DNA of 64,000 nucleotides from the NCBI RefSeq assembly GCF_000739915.1, contig NZ_BBJT01000004.1, positions 620,001 to 684,000 on the forward strand, in the 5' to 3' direction. Both the position numbers and the translations under genes were made by a program. Shown here piece by piece: positions 51,609 to 58,930 of this stretch; position 1 is the stretch's first letter; each line of letters begins with the position of its first letter. A model generated the notes under the pieces. That model worked only from the letters and a program-made list of their open reading frames with translations. It made no database searches and had not been told where the DNA came from. The stretch is from Paenibacillus chitinolyticus NBRC 15660 (GTDB lineage Bacteria; Bacillota; Bacilli; Paenibacillales; NBRC-103111).

Positions 51609-51623
51609 GTTGCATTTTGTATC
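51609..51623. promoter_or_regulatory. GATAC-type palindrome in the xre promoter
   Basis: GTTGCATTTTGTATC matches GATACATTTTGTATC at 13 of 15 positions and covers the -35 and spacer, suggesting autoregulation. Confidence 0.6.
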
Positions 51624-51637
51624 AAAAAATTTATAAT
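51610..51637 (+). promoter_or_regulatory. xre promoter
   Basis: TTGCAT (51610-51615), a 16-base spacer and a perfect TATAAT (51632-51637). The leader to the start codon is about 145 bases. Confidence 0.6.
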
Positions 51638-51787
51638 TTCAGTATATCGACCTTTCAATGTAATCTCTGACGGGTAACCGATTGAGCCCTATTCAAGCGA
51701 GCGGTTGTTAGGTGATACCGGTTTAAACGATTGGCCGACGTGGTTATACTGGTTATTACTTTCTAGTGGAATGAGAGGAATTCTAAG

Positions 51788-52162
51788 ATGAATAAACATG
51801 GGGATCGCATTGCTCAATTGCGAGAAAAGCATGCTTTGACTCAAGAAGAGCTGGCCAACAAACTCGGCATATCACGCGCGGCGTTATCGCATTACGAGAC
51901 GAGCCGGCGCGAGCCGGATTTCGAAACGATGAACAAGATCGCGACCTTCTTCAAAGTGTCCGCCGACTATCTGCTCGGAAGAACGACCAACCCGCATGCG
52001 GTGCTCGACGAAGATGTGAGAGATTTCGTGAACAGCCTGGAACTTTCCGACGATAAGATTCTGGAAAAATTCGCACTGTCCATTGACGGCCGCAAGCTGA
52101 CTGCCGAAGAAGCCAAGCGTTTTATCGCTTTCGTGAGGGCGGAACGTTCGATGTCGGAGTAG
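51788..52162 (+). CDS. Xre-family transcriptional regulator
   Basis: A 124-residue regulator. The Cro/CI-type helix-turn-helix at residues 7-62 reads IAQLREKHALTQEELANKLG, ISRAALSHYETSRREPDFET and ends with VSADYLLG. The C-terminal 60 residues are helical and acidic, possibly for dimerisation or partner binding (LSDDKILEKFALSIDG, AEEAKRFIAFVRAE). Its size and two-part layout recall SinR, though no orthology is claimed. Start preceded by GAGAGGAAT. Its promoter has a GATAC-type site, and the same sites lie before the EPS, peptide, recombinase and LCP genes, so it is the best candidate to bind them. Its 3' end overlaps a convergent small ORF by 41 bases. Confidence 0.9.
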   Translation: MNKHGDRIAQLREKHALTQEELANKLGISRAALSHYETSRREPDFETMNKIATFFKVSADYLLGRTTNPHAVLDEDVRDFVNSLELSDDKILEKFALSIDGRKLTAEEAKRFIAFVRAERSMSE

Positions 52163-52274
52163 GCGGCTCGGTTCCGTCTCCCGGACCTCGTGTCTGAAAC
52201 GAGCTTAGTATAGCCGGATTCAAATTCAGCTGGTCCACTAGTTTATAGAGATCAATAACAATTTCATCCGTCAT
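52122..52274 (-). CDS. Small ORF convergent with xre
   Basis: A 50-residue ORF: an N-terminal helical part, MTDEIVIDLYKLVDQLNLNP then AILSSFQ, and a Pro/Thr/Ser-rich tail. GAGGGTG lies about 9 bases before this ATG; an upstream in-frame ATG at 52331 lacks a ribosome site. It is driven by a TTGACA promoter with a GATAC palindrome in the spacer, and overlaps the xre 3' end by 41 bases. The short helix followed by NLNP faintly recalls SinI-type antagonists; this is speculation. It may instead act through antisense transcription. Confidence 0.5.
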   Translation of the reverse strand: MTDEIVIDLYKLVDQLNLNPAILSSFQTRGPGDGTEPPTPTSNVPPSRKR

Positions 52275-52337
52275 TTTTATGGCACCCTCACCGGTTTTGA
52301 AATGGTAATCATACCCAAGCGTTCTGCTCATGAATTT

Positions 52338-52367
52338 AATTTATGATACATCTTGTATCCGTGTCAA
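52338..52367 (-). promoter_or_regulatory. Promoter reading towards xre from downstream
   Basis: On the minus strand a perfect TTGACA (52362-52367), an 18-base spacer filled by a GATAC palindrome, and TAAATT (52338-52343). Same architecture as the peptide operon promoter. Confidence 0.7.
52345..52359. promoter_or_regulatory. GATAC palindrome in the promoter of the small convergent ORF
   Basis: GATACATCTTGTATC, intact, between -35 and -10. Confidence 0.75.
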
Positions 52368-52381
52368 GCACATTTTGTATC
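52367..52381. promoter_or_regulatory. Degenerate second GATAC site
   Basis: AGCACATTTTGTATC, 12 of 15 positions relative to GATACATTTTGTATC, directly upstream of the -35 and 22 bases from the intact copy (two helical turns). Confidence 0.5.
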
Positions 52382-52530
52382 CTTTTCAAACCTTTCGACT
52401 CCTCCATCCCGGGTGTCGATTCTTTGTTTAGCCGGGATCTTTTATGAAACCGCATACATTACCGGATTATCTGCTGTAGCAGGTCTTTCCTGCTCTTTTC
52501 GGAGCCTCCGGAGTAATAAAAAGTAAACGC

Positions 52531-53049
52531 TCAACCGCTGTTTCTTTTATCAATGCCGATGTATTTAAAGGTTACGGAAGGAGCCGAATGGTTAAACAAG
52601 TCGCGAAGGACGGAAATATTCTTCGTTCGCTGGTAATAATGGTAACCGAATGTCTTCCGCAGCGTATGCGTTCCGATGTCCTGCAATCCCACCCGCTTGG
52701 CGGCTTCGTTTAATATCCGGTAGACGCGGATGCGCTTGATCGGTTTGCCGGTTTTTTGCGAAGGAAACATATAGTCCTCGTCACCCATATACTGCACATA
52801 CTCGCCGATGTAAGACTTCAGGGCGTCATCGATCCAAAACGATTTGCTCTTGCCGGTTTTCTCCTCGGTGATGCTGATTTCATTGCGGTCTTTCACGTCT
52901 TTCACCCGGAGTCTCAAGATATCGTTGAGATGCAGACCCGAATTAATGCCGATCGTAAAAAGAAGCCAGTCCCTCATGGAATGATTCTTCAGGACGCCCT
53001 GAAGTTCTATAATTTTTTCGGGGTCACGAATAGGTTGGGCCACTTGCAT
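52531..53049 (-). CDS. Catalytic-domain-only tyrosine recombinase, box I Arg replaced
   Basis: A 172-residue protein covering only the catalytic domain of phage-type integrases; the N-terminal core-binding domain is absent. Seen: EKTGK (Lys64), HTLRKTFG (His128, Arg131), FNHSAPSVTFKYIG (His154, Tyr163). The first catalytic Arg, expected in G-L-R-xx-D/E, is His40 in SGLHLNDIL. Loss of that Arg normally abolishes strand cleavage, so a regulatory or degenerate role is possible. ATG at 53049 follows GGAGGGA. An intact GATAC palindrome lies at its promoter. Confidence 0.85.
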   Translation of the reverse strand: MQVAQPIRDPEKIIELQGVLKNHSMRDWLLFTIGINSGLHLNDILRLRVKDVKDRNEISITEEKTGKSKSFWIDDALKSYIGEYVQYMGDEDYMFPSQKTGKPIKRIRVYRILNEAAKRVGLQDIGTHTLRKTFGYHYYQRTKNISVLRDLFNHSAPSVTFKYIGIDKRNSG

Positions 53050-53088
53050 GTAAGAAATCCCTCCATTAAATTAGTTAACCCATGGTAT

Positions 53089-53103
53089 GATACATTTTGT
53101 ATC
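53089..53103. promoter_or_regulatory. GATAC palindrome at the recombinase promoter
   Basis: GATACATTTTGTATC, intact, seven bases downstream of the -10 (over the transcription start). Confidence 0.75.
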
Positions 53104-53109
53104 AAGGGC

Positions 53110-53138
53110 ATTATAGCACACCACATTTCGTATGCCTA
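53110..53138 (-). promoter_or_regulatory. Promoter of the recombinase gene
   Basis: On the minus strand TAGGCA (53133-53138), a 17-base spacer and perfect TATAAT (53110-53115). Confidence 0.6.
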
Positions 53139-53226
53139 GTCCCTTTGGCGATCTTTTATCATTACTTAATCCTCATGTCCGCCTGCGGGAATGAATCTTT
53201 GTATCTAGGTCTAAAGACTTCATTTT

Positions 53227-53241
53227 GGTACGAATTGTATC
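53227..53241. promoter_or_regulatory. Near-intact GATAC palindrome between LCP and recombinase genes
   Basis: GGTACGAATTGTATC, one base from the consensus, about 180 bases upstream of the recombinase. A half-site TTTGTATC is nearby at 53200-53207. Confidence 0.6.
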
Positions 53242-53248
53242 ATAATAT

Positions 53249-54208
53249 CTAAAATAAATCTTCTTTTATTTTTTTGACGGACTCGGAATCGGGAATCCAG
53301 TAGTACAAATTGGAGCCGACAAGCGGGTCTTCTTCACGTCCGCTGTGCCCCGGAAGCTGGGTGTAACGGAAGTTGTCCTGACCGACCCCTTTGAAAAGCC
53401 AGGCGAGGCTGATCAGATCGGAATCCGAGAAATTCGTATCGAGAATGTCTTTGCGCAAGGAGGGCAGGAGTGTCGCCAGCTGCGGAATTTTATCCGGTTT
53501 TAAAAGCTCGATGGCAATAGAGCGAAGAACTTGGGACTGCTCTTCCTGCCGGCCGAATTCTCCCCCTTCCGCTCCGTAACGTTCCCGTACGACCTTCAGG
53601 GCCGTGTCTCCGTCGAAATGCTGCTGACCTTTCGGAATCGTCGTTTTCTGAAATTTCAGGTGCAGGTCTTTCTCCAGTGTCAGGTCCACACCTCCGACTT
53701 TGTCGACAATCCGCTTGAATCCTTCGAAATTCGTTTTCGCATAATAGTTGATCGGCACGCCGAGGAAATCGCTGACCGTCTGCGTGGCCACAAGTGTTCC
53801 CTGCTGATTGCCTCCCTTCGACTCTCCCACGATGTGCGCATGATTCAGCTTCGTCAAACCGACTCCCTTAACGGGCACGCGCGTATCCCGGGGCAGGGAC
53901 AGGATATTGACTTTGCGCTCCGCCGGTACGACATGAACCGCCATCATGACGTCGCTGCGGGAAGGCTCCCCGCTGCGTGAATCGACACCGAGTATCAGAA
54001 TGTTAAACGACTTCATGTCCGGTTTGGGCGGTTCCTGAACCGGTCCGGGTGCTGCCGCTTCGGCAGTTTGCGGCTGTGCCAGTACGGGGATATCCTGATT
54101 CTCGAAATGCCTGGACGGGTCCAGGCTCCAGTAAGCCCAGCCGCTGGCCGAAACCCCGATTACGAGAACACTGAGCGCCGCGATTTTCCATTTGGTTTTT
54201 TTCTTCAA
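53249..54208 (-). CDS. LytR-CpsA-Psr (LCP) family protein
   Basis: A 319-residue membrane-anchored LCP enzyme. N-terminal segment MKKKTKWKIAALSVLVIGVS, then a Pro/Ala-rich linker, then the catalytic domain: ILGVDSRSGEPSRSDVMMAV, LSLPRDTRVPV, YYAKTNFEGFKRIVDKVGGV, and VRERYGAEGGEFGRQEEQSQVL with the Arg residues binding pyrophosphate. LCP enzymes transfer undecaprenyl-linked glycopolymers to the cell wall. The likely start is TTG at 54208 with GGGAGGACC before it; the frame extends 73 codons upstream through the promoter. An intact GATAC palindrome at the promoter ties it to the EPS genes. Confidence 0.92.
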   Translation of the reverse strand: MKKKTKWKIAALSVLVIGVSASGWAYWSLDPSRHFENQDIPVLAQPQTAEAAAPGPVQEPPKPDMKSFNILILGVDSRSGEPSRSDVMMAVHVVPAERKVNILSLPRDTRVPVKGVGLTKLNHAHIVGESKGGNQQGTLVATQTVSDFLGVPINYYAKTNFEGFKRIVDKVGGVDLTLEKDLHLKFQKTTIPKGQQHFDGDTALKVVRERYGAEGGEFGRQEEQSQVLRSIAIELLKPDKIPQLATLLPSLRKDILDTNFSDSDLISLAWLFKGVGQDNFRYTQLPGHSGREEDPLVGSNLYYWIPDSESVKKIKEDLF

Positions 54209-54236
54209 GAAAGGTCCTCCCTCAATCTTGTCGTAC

Positions 54237-54251
54237 GATACAAATTGTATC
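54237..54251. promoter_or_regulatory. GATAC palindrome at the LCP promoter
   Basis: GATACAAATTGTATC, a perfect 15-bp palindrome 29 bases before the TTG start. It overlaps a possible -10 (TACAAA) that has TTGTTT 17 bases upstream on the minus strand. Confidence 0.75.
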
Positions 54252-54414
54252 ATCAAACCTTTTGGAAAACAACCGCCTGAAGTTCCGATATTTTCTAAAT
54301 TTTGGGACTTAAGGTGCAAGGGAACACCGTCCTTTGCACCCGGCTTCCTCTCTGCCTGTTCACCTGCCCGCCTGTCCGGCGTCCGGTCCGGCCCCCCTTC
54401 CTCGCCGGATACGC

Positions 54415-54455
54415 AAAAAGTCCGCATCCTTCTCCGGAAGGGATGCAGACTTTTG
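54415..54455. terminator. Bidirectional terminator after the sugar ABC operon
   Basis: AAAAGTCCGCATCC pairs with GGATGCAGACTTTT (one mismatch) around a 10-base loop. Confidence 0.85.
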
Positions 54456-54477
54456 CCGCCGCCGCGGGGTCTCGCGT

Positions 54478-55299
54478 TCAGCCTTTAATAGAGCCGGCAA
54501 GCAGGCCGCGGACAAAATATTTGCCGAGGAAAATATAAACGAGCAAAGTCGGAAGGGCCGCCAGAATGGCTCCGGCCATCTGCACGTTCCACTGCACGAT
54601 CTGGCTTCCCGACAAATTTTGCAGAGCGACCATAACGGGCTGCTGCTTCTGGGAAGTCAGTGTCACCGCGAACAGGAACTCGTTCCAGATGTTCGTGAAC
54701 TGCCAGATGCCGACGACTACGAAGCCGGTAATGGACAGCGGCATAATGATATAGCGGTACACCCCGAAGAAACCGGTGCCGTCGATTTTCGCCGCTTCCA
54801 TGATTTCGTCCGGCACGCCCGCGTAGAAGTTGCGGAAGATCAGGGTGCAGATAGGCAGACCGTACACGACATGGACAAGGATAAGGCCGGGAATCGAATT
54901 GTACAGGTGAATCTTCTGCAGGAATTGAATGAGCGGAATGAGAATGCTCTGGTACGGGATAAACATGCCGAACAGCATCAGGGCAAACAGAGTGTTCGAT
55001 CCGCGAAACTGCCACTTGGACAGCACGTAGCCGTTAAGCGATCCGAACAGTGCGGACAGCAGCGTCGCCGGTACGGCAAGATACAGACTGTTCAAGAAAT
55101 TCGGCGCGAGCTTGTCGAAAGCGGTCTTATATCCCGAGAAATCCAGATGAGACGGCAGCCTCCACATCTGATCGAGCGTAATCTCGTCCAAGCCCTTGAA
55201 GCTGGTCGCCCCGAGCACGTAGATCGGCACCAGGTAAAGGCAGGCCATGACGGCGAGCAGCATATAGAGCAGCGAACGGTTGATCTGCGCGAGACGCAT
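54478..55299 (-). CDS. Carbohydrate ABC transporter permease (MalG-like)
   Basis: A 273-residue inner-membrane permease with six membrane helices and the EAA loop [20 protein letters not shown] that docks the ATPase. The C-terminal [14 protein letters not shown] is typical of the MalG/CUT1 group. Its ATG overlaps the upstream permease stop by one base. No ATPase is in this operon; CUT1 systems often share a global MsmX-type ATPase. Confidence 0.94.
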   Translation of the reverse strand: MRLAQINRSLLYMLLAVMACLYLVPIYVLGATSFKGLDEITLDQMWRLPSHLDFSGYKTAFDKLAPNFLNSLYLAVPATLLSALFGSLNGYVLSKWQFRGSNTLFALMLFGMFIPYQSILIPLIQFLQKIHLYNSIPGLILVHVVYGLPICTLIFRNFYAGVPDEIMEAAKIDGTGFFGVYRYIIMPLSITGFVVVGIWQFTNIWNEFLFAVTLTSQKQQPVMVALQNLSGSQIVQWNVQMAGAILAALPTLLVYIFLGKYFVRGLLAGSIKG

Positions 55300-56276
55300 C
55301 AGCCTTCCTCCTTTTTCAGACTCGAGAAAAGATACGGAACGATCAACAACGATACGAACAGGAGCATGATAATGGCGATGGCCGCCCCCTGAGCGTAATG
55401 ATTGCCGCGGAAGGTCGTCTCAAACATGTAGACACCCGGCACGTCAGTCAGGAACATCGCCCCAGGTCCGGTCATCGCGAAGATGAGATCGAAGATTTTG
55501 AGCGAGATGTGCCCAAGAATGATCACGACGCTCACGGTCACGGGCCGAAGCTGCGGCAAAATGATTCTGGTGAACACCTGCCGCTCCGCAGCCCCGTCCA
55601 TACGCGCCGCTTCCCTCAGCTCGTCCGGTATCGCACGGAGCCCGGCGAGATACATCGCCATCGTAAAGCCGGACATCTGCCATACCGCGGCAATGACAAC
55701 GGCAATGAGGGCCAGCGGCAGGCCGAAATCGATCAGTCCCCAGGCGATGCCCGGCACGATTTCCGTGCTTGTGTACCACTTCGGAGGGTCCATCATTCCG
55801 AAAGACTTCAGGATGAGGTTCACCCCCGTCGACGGATTAAGAATCCACTGCCAGACGACTCCGGTTACCACAAACGAGAGCGCCATCGGGAAAATAAATA
55901 GGTTGCGGAACAGCGCCTCCGCTTTAATTTTCGCGTCCACCATCATCGCCAGGAAAATCCCGATCGCCATCGTGGCCGCGATAAACAGGACGGTAAACAT
56001 CAGCGTGTTGCGGAGATCCGACTGAAAACGGAAATCGGCGAACAGAAACTTGAAGTTGCTTAAACCCGCGAAGGATAAATCCTTCACCAGTGTATTCCAA
56101 TTGGACAAAGACACGTACCCCGTCCAGGCGATAAAGCCGTATACGAACACCAGGATAGCGGCAAAAGACGGCAGCACCATCAAAATCGGCACCCACCTGC
56201 CGCCTTTTCTCTTACGCCGGGGCTTCACACCCCGCTCTGTCTCTGCGGGCACATGCACCGCTGCTTCCGTTCGCAC
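55299..56276 (-). CDS. Carbohydrate ABC transporter permease (MalF-like)
   Basis: A 325-residue permease with a basic N-terminal tail, six membrane helices and the EAA loop [20 protein letters not shown]. Partner of the following permease and the lipoprotein upstream, from which it is separated by 59 bases. CUT1-family sugar importer; substrate unknown, probably an oligosaccharide. Confidence 0.94.
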   Translation of the reverse strand: MRTEAAVHVPAETERGVKPRRKRKGGRWVPILMVLPSFAAILVFVYGFIAWTGYVSLSNWNTLVKDLSFAGLSNFKFLFADFRFQSDLRNTLMFTVLFIAATMAIGIFLAMMVDAKIKAEALFRNLFIFPMALSFVVTGVVWQWILNPSTGVNLILKSFGMMDPPKWYTSTEIVPGIAWGLIDFGLPLALIAVVIAAVWQMSGFTMAMYLAGLRAIPDELREAARMDGAAERQVFTRIILPQLRPVTVSVVIILGHISLKIFDLIFAMTGPGAMFLTDVPGVYMFETTFRGNHYAQGAAIAIIMLLFVSLLIVPYLFSSLKKEEG

Positions 56277-56335
56277 AGCCTCCAGCCTCCTTCCCGAAAA
56301 AGAAGGTCAGATGGCCGCCCACCTGACCGCTTCAT

Positions 56336-57667
56336 TTATTTTTTCATGCCGCTCGCGGCTGCCGCCTGCTGAAGCATCTTCGCGGTCTGCTCCACATCGC
56401 CCTTCGTCACGAAGATCGTCATCGCCTGGTTGGCCTGCGTCACAAAGCCTTCCGGAGCCGCGGAGCCGTGCGCCATACTCGGCGTGAGCTTGCTCTTTTT
56501 GAACTCCTCGATCGTCTGTTTGCCGTAGGCGTCATACTTGCCCGTATCGGCATCGGTGCGTGCCGGGATCGAGCCTTTCAGCGGGTTGAAGACGTCCTGT
56601 CCTTCGACGGAGCCTAGCACCTTCAGAAATTCCTTCACGGCTTCCGGATCTTTCACGCCCTTCGGCAATCCGAAGGTGTCCGTGATGACCATGAAGCTGT
56701 TCTCGGTGTTCGGCGTCGCCGCCCAGCCGAAGTCTTCATTGGCTTTCAGCTTCAAATCGGTAGTAAAGTAGCCCTTCGCCCAGTCGCCCATAATATTCAT
56801 AGCGGCATCGCCTTTCGCCACGAGCTGCGCCGCATCCTGCCAGTTGCGGGCGGCATGGTCTTTGTTCGTGTACGTGAGCATCTTCTTGAACGTTTCCAGC
56901 GACTGCTTCACTTTGGCGTCCTCGAAAGAAATCTCGCCCGTCCACAGCTTCATGTAATCGTCCGGACCCAGCGTGCCGAGCAGCACGTTTTCGAAAATCA
57001 TCGTGGCGGTCCAAGGTTCTTTATCGCCCAGCGCCAGCGGTGTGATGCCTTTCGCTTTCAGCTCGTCGGCCGCCTGGAAAAACTCGTCGAACGTCTTCGG
57101 CGCCTTCAGGCCGTTCGCGTCGAATACTTTTTTATTGTAAAAGAGGACGTTGCCGCGATGGATGTTCACCGGAACCGAATAAATACTGCCGTCCTTGCTC
57201 ACAAGGTCGATCAGATCTTTCGGGAATTTATCCTTCCAGCCTTCCTTGTCGTACAGATCGTTCAGCGCTTCCATCTTGCCGGCCGCCACCCAGCCCGTAT
57301 TCAGCTCAGCGCCTCCATGCACCTGAAACGTACCGGGAGGATCACCGCCCTGCATCCGGCTGGCAAGCACCGCTTTGGCATTCGTGCCTGCGCCGCCCGC
57401 TACGGCCGCGTTGACCAGCTCAATGTCCTTGTTCTTCGTTTTAAAAAGATCAATGAGCCCTTTAAGGCCCGCTTCTTCACCGGCACCTGTCCACCAACTG
57501 AAAATTTCCACTTTCTTGGAGCCGCCTGCCGCTGCCGACGGAGCCGGCGAAGACGCTCCGGGGGTTGTCTGCGCTCCGTTCCCGCCGCTTTCTCCGGACC
57601 CGCAGCCTGCGATCAGTGTCGTACCTATCGTCATGACAGAGAGTACGGTGGCCATCTTGCGTTTCAT
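56336..57667 (-). CDS. Extracellular sugar-binding lipoprotein of ABC importer
   Basis: A 443-residue CUT1 solute-binding protein. Signal peptide with lipobox TLIAGCGSG (Cys near residue 22), then a Ser/Pro/Gly/Ala-rich linker, then the binding fold with KVEIFSWWTGAGEEAGLKGL and GDAAMNIMGDWAKGYF. It captures a carbohydrate at the membrane surface for the two permeases downstream. The ATG at 57667, with AAGGGG before it, gives a proper signal peptide; the frame extends 13 codons more. Confidence 0.93.
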   Translation of the reverse strand: MKRKMATVLSVMTIGTTLIAGCGSGESGGNGAQTTPGASSPAPSAAAGGSKKVEIFSWWTGAGEEAGLKGLIDLFKTKNKDIELVNAAVAGGAGTNAKAVLASRMQGGDPPGTFQVHGGAELNTGWVAAGKMEALNDLYDKEGWKDKFPKDLIDLVSKDGSIYSVPVNIHRGNVLFYNKKVFDANGLKAPKTFDEFFQAADELKAKGITPLALGDKEPWTATMIFENVLLGTLGPDDYMKLWTGEISFEDAKVKQSLETFKKMLTYTNKDHAARNWQDAAQLVAKGDAAMNIMGDWAKGYFTTDLKLKANEDFGWAATPNTENSFMVITDTFGLPKGVKDPEAVKEFLKVLGSVEGQDVFNPLKGSIPARTDADTGKYDAYGKQTIEEFKKSKLTPSMAHGSAAPEGFVTQANQAMTIFVTKGDVEQTAKMLQQAAAASGMKK

Positions 57668-58145
57668 GTGATCGATCCCCTTTTTCGTTATATTTATGGG
57701 CCGCAACCTTGATGTATCCGTTTACATAAATATCGTAGCATAGGCTGACGGCCACCGGCTGCGGAATAATCTGCACAAGTTTGCGCGTGTTCTGGAAAAT
57801 TTTGTATTGTATGAAAGCACACTCTGCCCCTTTTCAAAAATCAGCATTATTTTACGCTGCCAGCTCTTCATCTCCACAAAAAAATCCATCCCGCTATATA
57901 AACGGAATGGATTTGGCCGGGCGGCTGCCGCCTCCCCGGTCTGTAAACCAGCGTGTATGTTTGGCAATGCGTGACGCAGCCCGGATGACTTTTTCTCTCA
58001 TCAAAGCATGCGTTCCGAGCGATATGCACCGCAATGGCCTCCTGCACGGCCTGACTTTACGCCCTTTATGGCCTTTGCGTCCGCACCGCATCTAGGAAAG
58101 AAACCGCAGAGAGCGGATCGGCCCGGTTCCTTCCTTTTTCCCGGT
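57668..58145. other. Intergenic region upstream of the sugar ABC operon
   Basis: No supported gene over 478 bases. It contains the unmarked promoter of the lipoprotein gene and a minus-strand terminator at 57878-57914. Confidence 0.55.
57878..57914 (-). terminator. Intrinsic terminator
   Basis: AAATCCATCCCG pairs with CGGAATGGATTT (one mismatch) and the A run gives a U tract on the minus strand. It probably ends the pentapeptide gene's transcript, 230 bases after its stop. Confidence 0.75.
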
Positions 58146-58754
58146 CTAGTCGTCCACTCTGGCCCCATAGGCACGCAGGAAAGCCGCTCCCTGATGAGCG
58201 TCCATGCGGGCCCCTTTTATATCGAGCGACATAAAATCGACCCCGTCCATGACAGCTCCGCGTAGATCTGTCCCCTGCATCCGGGATTTGCCCATTCTCG
58301 CCCGGGTCAGATCGGCGTCCCTCAGGTCGGCCTTTTCCAGGTTGCAGGAATATAAATCGGCTTCGATCAGCCGGATTCCCCTCATGGCCTGCTTCGATAA
58401 ATTCGCAAAGCGCAAATTCGTGTAAGACCAGTCTCCCCCGGCAATCGTAATTCCGTCCAGAGAAGCTTCGTTAAAATCGGAACCGATCATCTTACACTCC
58501 TCAAATTTGGCGACAAAAAAATTGGCTCCCCGGAACCGGCAGTTGGTAAAAGCGCTCCGCTTATGCGAAGAGGCGTTGAACTGCGCTCCAGAGAAGTCAC
58601 AGTCGATAAATTGACAGCTCTCGGTCCAGGCTTCTTCCAGACGGGTGCCGATAAAGCGGCATCGTTCGAACGTGCAGTTCCTCAGCTCTCCCTCTCCCAA
58701 ATCGCGCCCGCTGAAATCCGTGCCTGTGTAAGTTTCTTCTATATAAGAATACAT
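58146..58754 (-). CDS. Pentapeptide-repeat protein
   Basis: A 202-residue protein made almost wholly of A(D/N)LXX-type pentapeptides, for example CDFSGAQFN, CRFRGANFF and CNLEKADLRDADLTRARM. It should form a right-handed quadrilateral beta helix. Some such proteins (Qnr, MfpA) mimic DNA and protect gyrase; this one has no motif that fixes such a role. Monocistronic, unrelated to its neighbours as far as can be seen. Confidence 0.88.
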   Translation of the reverse strand: MYSYIEETYTGTDFSGRDLGEGELRNCTFERCRFIGTRLEEAWTESCQFIDCDFSGAQFNASSHKRSAFTNCRFRGANFFVAKFEECKMIGSDFNEASLDGITIAGGDWSYTNLRFANLSKQAMRGIRLIEADLYSCNLEKADLRDADLTRARMGKSRMQGTDLRGAVMDGVDFMSLDIKGARMDAHQGAAFLRAYGARVDD

Positions 58755-58930
58755 AAGTCCTCTTCCATTCTATGAGTGTATACTTATCGCAAAATCCCGC
58801 TTTACCACGTCAGTTTGTGCAGCTTGCACGGTTTACTGCCGGGCCGCCGATGATCCCTTCGCAAAACCGTGGGCTCCCAGCCCGGCGGGGCATAGCATGA
58901 CGGTCGTCGGCCCCGGAAAACGCCATGGAG
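58755..58930. other. Intergenic gap upstream of the pentapeptide gene
   Basis: No gene. On the minus strand GACCGTCATG and GGGAGCCC recall part of the dispersed repeat family, but the match is too weak to call a copy. Confidence 0.3.

Larger units (their letters stand above)
51312..51787. other. Regulatory region between the divergent cpsB-like and xre genes
   Basis: No gene seen in 476 bases. It contains three TTTCATGA repeats near the phosphatase gene, a GATAC half-site (51479-51493), and the xre promoter with its palindrome near 51610. Confidence 0.6.

Noticed and set aside
52531-53049. Integrase as sign of a prophage or integrative element
   Set aside because: No other phage, plasmid or conjugation gene, no tRNA target and no attachment-site duplication was seen; the protein also lacks a catalytic Arg.
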